The notes under the pieces were generated by a model, which was not told the origin of the DNA, searched no databases, and saw only the letters and a program-made list of their open reading frames with translations. A stretch of DNA of 12,450 nucleotides, taken from positions 1-12,450 of the forward strand of contig DASYZQ010000010.1 of assembly GCA_035946175.1 (NCBI GenBank). Direction: 5' to 3'. Made by a program: the position numbers and the translations under genes. This document shows, one piece after another, positions 1 through 6,524 of this stretch. This DNA is from DASYZQ01 sp035946175 (GTDB taxonomy: Bacteria > Patescibacteriota > Saccharimonadia > Saccharimonadales > UBA4665). How positions within the stretch are numbered: the stretch's first letter is position 1; every line of letters starts with the position of its first letter.

Positions 1-486
1 TTAGATGAAAGACCCATATCTGAGCCTAGTGAGCCTACTGTAGCTTATTCTCCCTCTCCTTCCCCGGATACACCAGTCATTGCAACTGAACTTCCTCAGG
101 ATGTTGTTGTATTAGGAGGTGGTGGGGGTGTGGGGGAACAAACTAGGGGCGAGGATAAGGCGCCTCCTGCTCTAGAACAAAATCTGGATGCCATAGAGCA
201 ACCAATACCGCCTGATACAACCGAGCAAGAGGCTGAGGTGAAAACCCCACGAGCTATTGATAGAAAAGCCACTGCCACAGCAAAGCCTGAGGAAAGGGAA
301 ACAGGCCATAAAGCCCCGGACATTAAGAAGACTCATCCTGATGTCCAAGTAGAACAGACGAGAACATTGGATATGACTACTGGTGGCAGCGGTCATGATC
401 AGCCCCCTCCTATTGACCCTGTTGAGAGTTTAGGTGAGGATGATGCAAACCCACGTTTAGAGATACGCAATCGCTGTATTAAATAA
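1..486 (+). CDS. Disordered N-terminal part of a large protein (5' truncated, ends at in-frame stop)
   Basis: The frame is open from base 1 to the TAA at 484-486, so the start lies outside the window. The visible 161 residues are low-complexity: rich in Pro, Glu, Asp, Thr and Ser, with a Ser-Pro repeat near residues 20-25 and a run of glycines near residue 43. No folded domain, membrane segment or catalytic motif is visible. A GTG at 130 could be taken as a start, but the composition is unchanged upstream of it, so I read the gene as continuing leftwards. The stop is followed at once by a GTG codon in the same frame, and the next ORF has a quite different, ordered and helical composition. This piece is therefore probably the unstructured linker of a larger protein interrupted by a nonsense codon, or a separate protein ending there. 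No function can be assigned. Confidence 0.55.
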   Translation, partial: LDERPISEPSEPTVAYSPSPSPDTPVIATELPQDVVVLGGGGGVGEQTRGEDKAPPALEQNLDAIEQPIPPDTTEQEAEVKTPRAIDRKATATAKPEERETGHKAPDIKKTHPDVQVEQTRTLDMTTGGSGHDQPPPIDPVESLGEDDANPRLEIRNRCIK

Positions 487-1467
487 GTGCAGCAGGGGCT
501 TGCCGATATCCGAAGTGCTATTGCCAACGGTACGTTCGATCAATCCGGATATGATAGTAATACGATTGGCGACATGATCAGCGACATGATCGACAAGGCC
601 ATCGAGGCAGGCGATCAGAGCCAAGCAGAAGCCGACCTGGATTTCTTGCTCCGCCTACCCGGCGTCGATGGCTATATAATAGCCGGTGTTTGCTACAACG
701 TTGCCATTATGGGAAATCAGCGTGCCTTTAACATACTAAGAGGGAGGCTGGAAGCCGAAAAAATCCAAGTTACAGCAGATCTGGCGTATCTCAGAGAATC
801 CAGACCGGACATACTACGCCTTTTCATGTCCTCTATAGCTCTCGATCAGATTATTATAGGCTGTGAGGATAACGGCATTCCGCCGGATAGATGGATCGAT
901 GACTACGCCATTGATCCTGAGCACCAATGGAGACTCTACACTGCTCATTACCGTCGAATGGCAGAATCCGATAGGCCTGATGCTGAAGCTGCCCAGATTG
1001 AGCTTGAACGCAGAGTGAGCGAGTTCGCCACCGACAAATCTTTCGCTGCTGCCTTCGTATGCAGCGAAACAGAGTATTTGCTGCAAGTGGTTAAAAACCC
1101 AGAGGTTCAAGCACAGCTTTTAAGTCGCTACATGGAGGCCATTTTCGAAATCCCCTTTCTCACGCCGTTCACGTTTAGGCAGCACCTTGCTGTTGGTGAT
1201 GTGGTTCTTGCGGACCCAGCACTTGCTACTCAGGAAAATATTAAGTTTTTTGAGGATAGTGTTGCTGCATGCGCAGAAGCCCTTCATGATGCTGGCATGG
1301 ATGCGTCTGAACTCAAGATGGATCAATTATCCTGGAGGCTATCACTGAAACAGCATTACGGTGCTACGCCACAAGAACTCATAGGGTACTTGGATCTCCA
1401 GATCAGCCAGATACTTGCCGCCGATACACCTGAGTTGCCCAAAGATATTGAACTACATGTCGTGTGA
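487..1467 (+). CDS. Helical protein of unknown function (middle piece of an interrupted gene)
   Basis: This 326-residue ORF begins with GTG directly after the TAA of the preceding ORF and in the same frame. No Shine-Dalgarno sequence precedes it; the upstream bases are AT-rich (ctgtattaaataa). The protein is acidic, predicted largely alpha-helical, and rich in Ala, Glu, Asp and Leu, with no signal peptide or membrane helix. Paired helices such as the stretch around residues 30-55 resemble tandem helical-repeat scaffolds (TPR/HEAT-like), but I recognise no named family. The end overlaps by 11 bases the ATG of the next ORF, which has the same helical, Ala/Leu/Asp-rich character. Seen: two breaks between three compositionally linked ORFs. 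Inferred: one long secreted or scaffold-type gene that has decayed, or whose sequence carries errors. The alternative is three translationally linked genes. Confidence 0.6.
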   Translation: MQQGLADIRSAIANGTFDQSGYDSNTIGDMISDMIDKAIEAGDQSQAEADLDFLLRLPGVDGYIIAGVCYNVAIMGNQRAFNILRGRLEAEKIQVTADLAYLRESRPDILRLFMSSIALDQIIIGCEDNGIPPDRWIDDYAIDPEHQWRLYTAHYRRMAESDRPDAEAAQIELERRVSEFATDKSFAAAFVCSETEYLLQVVKNPEVQAQLLSRYMEAIFEIPFLTPFTFRQHLAVGDVVLADPALATQENIKFFEDSVAACAEALHDAGMDASELKMDQLSWRLSLKQHYGATPQELIGYLDLQISQILAADTPELPKDIELHVV

Positions 1468-2077
1468 CAAACAGCTTGTATCCCAGCATAGGGACAGCCT
1501 ACTCAGTAATTATGCCGCTAGTAGTGCCAAAGCCGGAGACTTTGCTAAGGCCCATCTGTTTCTGGCGAGTATAGGCGGCGAACTATCTCAAGCGTATGCC
1601 GTTAAGAAATGTCTTTCTTATGCAACAAGACTGGATCAGCTAGACTCCATCAAACCCGATGAAATGACTTTAATGTTTAATCCGGATTTGAGCATGCAAT
1701 TCCGGGTTGCGGAGGCTCTTATAGAAGGAGACCCCGACAAATTATCTGACTTAGCACTGGAGTTGGCGGGGACGATCGATAAGGCTCTCAGCCCCATTGC
1801 TTACATGAATATCGAGCGCATGTACCTTGCAGTTGTCCAAAAACGAGATGGTGTAGAGCTTGCACGTAACCTACTAGCCGCTCTTAGAAGGACAGGGGCT
1901 ATGCGCCATGATATGCAAGTTTACTCTGAAGACCTCATCCGTGCAGGTGATACCGATGAACCCTCAAGAGCATACAAAGATACTGATAGAAATTCGGTGG
2001 ATTCATCCTGGCGTTTGGGTGCCATGTGGCAGCTCTCGCATCTTTTGGATGACAACGATGATTTTTCGAACACCTGA
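1457..2077 (+). CDS. Helical-repeat-like protein of unknown function (C-terminal piece)
   Basis: I chose the ATG at 1457, giving 206 residues. A TTG at 1415 in the same frame would give 220 residues but would overlap the previous gene by 53 bases instead of 11. The N-terminal half contains a helix-turn-helix pattern (AKAGDFAKAHLFLASI) typical of TPR-like repeats. There is no signal peptide, membrane segment or catalytic motif. The last residues are acidic (LLDDNDD). The gene either is translated by termination-reinitiation from the upstream ORF or represents the same protein after a frameshift near 1457-1467. It ends 83 bases before the convergent Mur ligase stop, with no convincing terminator between them. 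Function unknown. Confidence 0.55.
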   Translation: MSCDKQLVSQHRDSLLSNYAASSAKAGDFAKAHLFLASIGGELSQAYAVKKCLSYATRLDQLDSIKPDEMTLMFNPDLSMQFRVAEALIEGDPDKLSDLALELAGTIDKALSPIAYMNIERMYLAVVQKRDGVELARNLLAALRRTGAMRHDMQVYSEDLIRAGDTDEPSRAYKDTDRNSVDSSWRLGAMWQLSHLLDDNDDFSNT

Positions 2078-2160
2078 TTAACGTCAACCTTCCTGTGCCC
2101 CCTCTTCAGAAAGTACTCCCCTTAGGAGTTGCGAGATATTTTTTTACACAGCCTGTTAGA

Positions 2161-3600
2161 TCAGGCGTAGTTATCCGGCCAATCATTCTGCATCAACACG
2201 AGATCACCGGCAGCAACAAAAAGCGACAGATTGGTATAGAACGACAGTGGGTCGTCCTCTATAGTTACCTGCCCTGTATATCCGGCTGCGTCGAGTCCAC
2301 TGCGTATAAACCCGGTCACTGAATTTTTCATCAGTACCGTTATATCCGGTTTCGCCGCAGCAATGTATCGGCCCATCGTTTCGTGGACTTCTTTTGTTCC
2401 TGCTCCCTGGTCAACCAGTCCAGGTGTCACATATATCTTCCGCTTAGCCGGTAGTTCCTTCAAAAGCTCAGTGCCAACCCGAACACCCTCGATATTACCG
2501 TTATATGTGTCGTCTATAATCCAAGCGCCTTGCAACAGATACGGCTGCATGCGATGCTCAAACGGCTTAGTTTGGGCGACCGCATCCTCGATATCTGCGG
2601 TCGTCACACCAAAATGGTAGGCTAGTGCCGCGCTAAGCGCGATTGGACCTATTTGGTGCCGGCCCAGCAGACCGCTATGCAACTGCATGACAACACCGTT
2701 TTTCTTCAGCTGGAAGCTAATGCCGGAGATATCGTTCCTAATATAATCGACGCTCCAGCCAAGTGCGCCGTGCTGGCTATAGCGCTCAAATCGTTTGTGC
2801 AGATAGGACCTGGCTAGGGATGATTCTTCATTGACATAGACATGATTCGGTTTTACGAATCGGCTCAACGAAAATATGTCTTTGGCAGCCGCCTCGACCG
2901 TTTTATAACGGTCTAAATGTGCTGGAGCAATTCCCGTGATAACGGCGTGGGTCGGATGGGTCGTAGCAGCAAACCGGGCTACATCACCCGGTGCTCCTTC
3001 GCCATACTCAATTATTACTATGTCTTCATCACCTTTTAGTCGCTGCGCAAAATAAGCGTGAGAGACTGAGACATTCTTATTGCCGGGGGTCACGGCGATC
3101 GTCTTACTTGTACCCAGCACTGTAGCCAGCAGTTCTTTCATTGTCGTTTTGCCATAGCTACCAGCTACGGCGATCTTGATGCCTTTATGCGCCTGGAATA
3201 TCTGCTGTGAACGTCGGACGAGGATATAATTCTTAGGATAGATAATCAGCCAACGTCCAAACAGTAGCGGCAACACGATAAGCTGTGCCCACACTACAGG
3301 AGTAGCGAATATAGCCGCCAAACCAAATGCCCCATCCCCAGCTGCCCCGTCCTGCCACCAGCGCCACAGCAAAAGTAGCCCCCAGGCAATCTCAGCGAGC
3401 ATGCCAAGTCGCATCGCCAGAAGCAGCAAGCGGGCCGGCCGGGTCGGTTGTAAGCTCCGCCGGTGAGCAACGCTTGAAAAATTGGTCGTCCGCCAATACC
3501 AGCGCAAATACGGCAGCACCTGGTACTCACATGACTGCAGCATATAGATAACGTTCGAAGGATAACGCCAAGAGTATAGGCCGATAATCGCGCTGATCAT
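2161..3600 (-). CDS. Membrane-anchored MurF-like Mur ligase
   Basis: This is a 479-residue ATP-dependent Mur ligase. The P-loop GSYGKTTMKELL is at residues 147-158. The MurF-type motif DDTYNGN is at 363-369 (MurF usually has DDSYNAN), with EHRMQ at 348-352 and a C-terminal ligase domain thereafter. By family, such enzymes add an amino acid or D-Ala-D-Ala to a UDP-MurNAc-peptide. The usual soluble N-terminal UDP-binding domain is missing. In its place are hydrophobic segments at about 57-80 and 92-120 plus an aromatic-rich helix near 25-37, so the catalytic part is probably held at the inner face of the membrane. The start ATG overlaps the stop of the upstream hydrolase (ATGA), which indicates translational coupling and supports this start; M20 is an alternative. 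MurF is the closest family by motif. I give no gene symbol because the N-terminus differs and the substrate is not proven. Confidence 0.88.
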   Translation of the reverse strand: MISAIIGLYSWRYPSNVIYMLQSCEYQVLPYLRWYWRTTNFSSVAHRRSLQPTRPARLLLLAMRLGMLAEIAWGLLLLWRWWQDGAAGDGAFGLAAIFATPVVWAQLIVLPLLFGRWLIIYPKNYILVRRSQQIFQAHKGIKIAVAGSYGKTTMKELLATVLGTSKTIAVTPGNKNVSVSHAYFAQRLKGDEDIVIIEYGEGAPGDVARFAATTHPTHAVITGIAPAHLDRYKTVEAAAKDIFSLSRFVKPNHVYVNEESSLARSYLHKRFERYSQHGALGWSVDYIRNDISGISFQLKKNGVVMQLHSGLLGRHQIGPIALSAALAYHFGVTTADIEDAVAQTKPFEHRMQPYLLQGAWIIDDTYNGNIEGVRVGTELLKELPAKRKIYVTPGLVDQGAGTKEVHETMGRYIAAAKPDITVLMKNSVTGFIRSGLDAAGYTGQVTIEDDPLSFYTNLSLFVAAGDLVLMQNDWPDNYA

Positions 3601-4349
3601 GTCAGGAATTCCATAATCGACCTTGTCACTTCAGCCAAGCGCTCATGGTGTACAAAATGTCCGACGCCCGGCAACACTTCCAAGCTAGAGTCAGCAATCA
3701 ATTCATGAAATAGCTCGCCATAGCTGACTGGCGTCTGTTCATCAGCTTCACCATAGATAAGCAATGTCGGTAGGTTTAGTCTTTGAGCGTCAGCGCGCAC
3801 ATCATCTGACACTACCCGCTTGAAGGTCTCTTGCAGTTTTTCGGCCACGAACATGTCTGAACCAACGGTCGCGTAAAGTTTACGACGAAGACGCAATTGA
3901 GCGGCTTTTGGGAGCGGTTTGGCCAGCAGTTTACCGGACTTGGCCACAAGTCGTAGCGCCTGGTTGCGTCCTTTATAAGGGTTGCGGATGCCGGCGGCGG
4001 CCAGCAACACTAAGCGCTCGGGTCGTAGGTTCTCGCTAGCCACTCCTCGGATAGCGATCGCCCCACCATTGGAATGCCCAATGACCGCGAAAAGCGATTT
4101 TACGCCAACTTTATCTAAGAATGCTTGTAGTAGCTGAACGTATTCATTAAGCCCCCACGCACTTGGAGGGGCCTGACTGCCACCAAATCCGGGTAGATCC
4201 GGAACGATTATCCTAAAATGCTTAGCAACTGTCGCCGAGAGCTGGTGGAAACCCTTGCCGCTGTCCCCCCAGCCATGTAAAAACAGTACCGTTGGCCCTT
4301 TACCCGATACTTCATAGCTAACGAGCAGCTCATTAACAATAACCTGCAT
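3597..4349 (-). CDS. Alpha/beta hydrolase
   Basis: A complete 250-residue alpha/beta-hydrolase-fold protein. The oxyanion-hole motif HGWGDS is at residues 25-30, and the nucleophile elbow GHSNGG at 91-96 places the catalytic Ser at 93. The likely acid is Asp203 in GEADEQTPV, and the likely base is His231 in VGHFVHHE. A cap region lies at about 120-190 and is rich in Lys/Arg. No signal peptide is seen, so it is probably cytoplasmic. By family it cleaves an ester, thioester or amide, but the substrate cannot be read from the sequence. It is coupled to the downstream Mur ligase by a 4-base ATGA overlap, which hints at a role with cell-wall precursors or the membrane. A -10-like TATACT lies 10 bases before the ATG, and no Shine-Dalgarno sequence is visible. 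Confidence 0.9.
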   Translation of the reverse strand: MQVIVNELLVSYEVSGKGPTVLFLHGWGDSGKGFHQLSATVAKHFRIIVPDLPGFGGSQAPPSAWGLNEYVQLLQAFLDKVGVKSLFAVIGHSNGGAIAIRGVASENLRPERLVLLAAAGIRNPYKGRNQALRLVAKSGKLLAKPLPKAAQLRLRRKLYATVGSDMFVAEKLQETFKRVVSDDVRADAQRLNLPTLLIYGEADEQTPVSYGELFHELIADSSLEVLPGVGHFVHHERLAEVTRSIMEFLT

Positions 4350-4359
4350 GACTACTTTT

Positions 4360-4365
4360 AGTATA
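4360..4365 (-). promoter_or_regulatory. -10 element for hydrolase-Mur ligase operon
   Basis: On the minus strand TATACT lies 10 bases upstream of the hydrolase ATG, so transcription would start only about 3-5 bases before the start codon. A TTGACG at 4388-4393 is 22 bases from the -10, longer than the ideal 17, so the -35 is uncertain. Confidence 0.5.
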
Positions 4366-4399
4366 GCGAATCAGTGTACGTTTGTAGCGTCAAAGATAT

Positions 4400-4424
4400 A
4401 AAAAACACTACTTATATATGTAAT
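4400..4424 (-). terminator. Weak candidate terminator after the tail-anchored protein
   Basis: On the minus strand a 5-bp AT-rich stem (ATTAC with GTAGT, including one G-U pair and an 8-base loop) overlaps the stop codon. It is followed by a G and then six Ts. The stem is weak, so attenuation rather than full termination is likely if it works at all. Confidence 0.22.
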
Positions 4425-5001
4425 AGAGGACAGCGGCGGCGATGACAGCAATAACCAATACAATGATGAGCACTTTGACAGCCGTTTTGAAGCTGCTGCT
4501 GGATGAGACGGCTGAGGGGCCACCGGCGAGAGGAATCGTTGGGCCGGTACTGCTCGGTTCTACTGAGCTCGGCATGGGAGCAATTGGTTCTGACGGGGGT
4601 TCAGGAACGGGTGATGTCGGCGGAGTTGAGGGAGGAATATCGTCGGACATTCCTTCTGTGGACGGCCCAGGTGTAGTATCCGGAGTTACAGTGGATGGGG
4701 GTGTAGCCTGCTCGCTACCGCTATATGAGCTACCTTCGGGCTCAGCGGCTGAAGTGCCCGTGCTTTGCCCGCCATAATCAGAAGTAGGCAAACCGCCACT
4801 TCCGGATGCATCTGTACCGGCATCAGGCGAAGTCGTTGGAGGAGTAGCGCCGGACCCGTATTCTGCTGTCCCCATTCCTTCTTCTGAACTATTTTGACCC
4901 GGATTCATATCCTGTGGATTTGCATTCGGCGATGAGGTGTCGGGTGAGGTTTGTTCTTCGTCAGTAGGCTTTACTGGGTTGGGTGTCGCTTGTGGATCCA
5001 T
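4408..5001 (-). CDS. Ser/Pro/Thr-rich tail-anchored membrane protein
   Basis: A 197-residue protein with two parts. Residues 1 to about 170 are low-complexity and disordered, rich in Pro, Ser, Thr, Gly and Glu, with almost no large hydrophobics and no Cys. Residues about 172-197 form one very hydrophobic helix ending in YYIYK. There is no N-terminal signal, so the topology looks tail-anchored; the long tail could face either side. No catalytic motif is visible. The composition resembles the stalk or linker regions of surface proteins and is shared with the broken gene at the left edge. It has its own strong promoter with a leader of about 40 bases, unlike its neighbours, and lies upstream of the hydrolase/Mur ligase pair. 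Function unknown; an envelope spacer or a membrane-tethered adaptor are possibilities only. Confidence 0.75.
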   Translation of the reverse strand: MDPQATPNPVKPTDEEQTSPDTSSPNANPQDMNPGQNSSEEGMGTAEYGSGATPPTTSPDAGTDASGSGGLPTSDYGGQSTGTSAAEPEGSSYSGSEQATPPSTVTPDTTPGPSTEGMSDDIPPSTPPTSPVPEPPSEPIAPMPSSVEPSSTGPTIPLAGGPSAVSSSSSFKTAVKVLIIVLVIAVIAAAVLYYIYK

Positions 5002-5048
5002 TGTTAATACACTTTCAACTTAATGTTTATTTTACTTACTATTTTCTC

Positions 5049-5076
5049 ATTATACATAAACGGTTTCATTTGCCAA
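5049..5076 (-). promoter_or_regulatory. Sigma-70-type promoter for the tail-anchored protein
   Basis: On the minus strand, -35 TTGGCA (5071-5076), a 16-base spacer and -10 TATAAT (5049-5054) form a near-consensus promoter. The -10 lies 47 bases before the ATG, giving a 5' leader of about 40 AT-rich bases with no clear Shine-Dalgarno sequence. Confidence 0.7.
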
Positions 5077-5145
5077 GTTTATCTTAATCTGATTAGAATG
5101 AACAGCTACGCAGGCAAGCCCTGTGTAATTGAATAGAAATGTCGA

Positions 5146-5151
5146 TATAAT
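5146..5151 (+). promoter_or_regulatory. -10 element of the first Nudix gene (leaderless)
   Basis: A perfect TATAAT ends 7 bases before the ATG at 5159, so the predicted transcript starts at or within a base or two of the start codon. No good -35 is seen at 16-18 bases. This site decides the start: it argues against the upstream in-frame TTG at 5129, which would lie before the -10. Confidence 0.6.
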
Positions 5152-5158
5152 ACGTATT

Positions 5159-5626
5159 ATGGATTATGTGATCCCCGAAAAATCACTACGCCAACAAGCG
5201 ACTAGAGATAGGATAACTCACCTATCGACAGGGATAGCGATTAGACGAAACGGCACATTATTGTTGGTGCGACGCGAGCCAGGTGACTTTCTGGGTGGTA
5301 GCTGGGAGCTCCCGGGCGGCGGCATCGACGAAGGTGAAACGTTTGAACAGGCCATTAGGCGAGAGTTGCTCGAAGAGACCGGTCTAACAGTTACGAAGAT
5401 AGTCGGCATGTTTGCGGGTTTTGATTACAGTACTGATGTAAAACCAAAGGTCAGGCAATTCAATTTCATCGTTACAGTTGCACCAAGCAAAGTCACGCTT
5501 TCTGAGGAGCATGATACATATATCTGGGTAACCCTGGAAGACCTGCCTAAACTGAAGCTGAACAGCGCCATGAACCGATGTGCCCATGAGGTTTTTAGAT
5601 CGATGCCATATAATAACGCGGTCTAG
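5159..5626 (+). CDS. Nudix hydrolase (first copy)
   Basis: A 155-residue Nudix protein. The complete Nudix box (G-x5-E-x7-REUXEEXGU) spans residues 54-76, with Gly54, Glu60, Arg68, Glu69, Glu72, Glu73 and Gly75 all present; the glutamates bind the metal. A substrate-side loop of the MutT/NTP-pyrophosphatase type (GGSWELPGGG) precedes it. By family the enzyme hydrolyses a nucleoside diphosphate linked to another group, typically damaged or excess (d)NTPs or a nucleotide sugar; the substrate is not evident. I start it at ATG 5159 rather than the in-frame TTG at 5129 because a perfect -10 lies between the two. The stop shares a CTAG palindrome with the stop of the convergent gene, overlapping it by 4 bases. 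Confidence 0.9.
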   Translation: MDYVIPEKSLRQQATRDRITHLSTGIAIRRNGTLLLVRREPGDFLGGSWELPGGGIDEGETFEQAIRRELLEETGLTVTKIVGMFAGFDYSTDVKPKVRQFNFIVTVAPSKVTLSEEHDTYIWVTLEDLPKLKLNSAMNRCAHEVFRSMPYNNAV

Positions 5627-6513
5627 TCGTTTATAAGCTGACTTACCCGCTGTTGCAGCGCCTGAGCAGCTATCGGATGCGCAGGGACGGGCGTAGTTAC
5701 AGGTACACCATAACCGCTATAGGTTTCAACACGACCCCCGCCATAGTCTGCTCGCACCAGTTGTTTAGCACGGGCATCGATTACCCAGTTCATCGATATG
5801 GCGGGTTGGCCAGCATAGCTATTCGGACTAAGTTGATCCAGTTGATGCAAACCCATGTCGGTGGCGTAGCTCTTCATTAACTGAATGTAGAGAAGAGGTT
5901 GGATGGTTACACTATAGACATCGACAGCGCGACCCTCAAAGTGCTTCTTTTTGACGTGAGCAAAATCGGCAGTATATACCTGATCGTTCTGCATCTGGGC
6001 GATCAGCTGGGAGCGCTGCGACAAGGGCAAATCCCCTGCTGGCAGCGAAAGACCGAGTAAAATCTGTCCATACGCCGGGGGCGATGTTCCTACCGATCGT
6101 GTCGTGGCAGTCTGAGCCCATACGCCGATGGCACTCGAAAAATTAATCGGTCGACCGTCTCTGGCCCGATGATCCGTTTCGAGCTGATCGTAACGCGTAT
6201 ACTCAGCGCGTGGCGTACTGAGATCCTCGGTCTTCACTAGTGAGTGTGCACCCGATAATACCGTGAGGGTACGCACCAACGGATAGGCCCCGAAGCCAAC
6301 TTGCGTCAACTGTTGTTCGGTTCCACCGCCAGAACTTTGGCTTACCTGAATGGTCATACCCTGGGTTGAGAGGTTATTTGCGATAGCTGCCCAGAATATC
6401 TGCCCTGGATCGGCATTGTTGCGATTCCAAATCCCGACCATTATAACAACTGCGGCAATACAGCCGACGGCAGCGAGTGTGAAAACTTGCAGGCGGGCAA
6501 CAGATATCGTCAT
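5623..6513 (-). CDS. Secreted/membrane-anchored partner protein of the MMPL exporter
   Basis: A 296-residue protein with one N-terminal hydrophobic segment (about residues 8-27) and a short basic N-terminus, so it is anchored in the membrane or exported. No lipobox Cys is positioned like a lipoprotein signal (the only early Cys, at 18, lies inside the helix). The rest is soluble, beta-rich and Thr/Gln/Ser-rich. Near residues 185-255 a pattern of a modified linker, then VDVYSV and later WVIDARAKQLVRADY, recalls LolA/LppX-type lipid-carrier folds, where such strands line a hydrophobic cavity. That resemblance is my judgement, not a database match. It starts 11 bases after the MMPL stop, so the two are certainly co-transcribed. 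A carrier or periplasmic-side adaptor for the exporter is a reasonable inference. Confidence 0.75.
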   Translation of the reverse strand: MTISVARLQVFTLAAVGCIAAVVIMVGIWNRNNADPGQIFWAAIANNLSTQGMTIQVSQSSGGGTEQQLTQVGFGAYPLVRTLTVLSGAHSLVKTEDLSTPRAEYTRYDQLETDHRARDGRPINFSSAIGVWAQTATTRSVGTSPPAYGQILLGLSLPAGDLPLSQRSQLIAQMQNDQVYTADFAHVKKKHFEGRAVDVYSVTIQPLLYIQLMKSYATDMGLHQLDQLSPNSYAGQPAISMNWVIDARAKQLVRADYGGGRVETYSGYGVPVTTPVPAHPIAAQALQQRVSQLIND

Positions 6514-6524
6514 ACGCCCCGAGG

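Noticed and set aside
2111..2145. Possible terminator between the broken gene and the Mur ligase
   Set aside because: The stem is only 5 bp (ACTCC/GGAGT) and the T-run begins about 9 bases after it, so it is not a standard terminator.
2095..2322. Frame-1 ORF that could extend the helical protein past 2077
   Set aside because: Most of it is antisense to the Mur ligase C-terminus, and the composition changes after 2077. A further frameshift is possible but unsupported.
4442..4777. 111-codon Gly/Val-rich ORF on the plus strand
   Set aside because: It is the complement of the Pro/Ser/Thr-rich region of the tail-anchored gene; the composition follows from that repeat bias.
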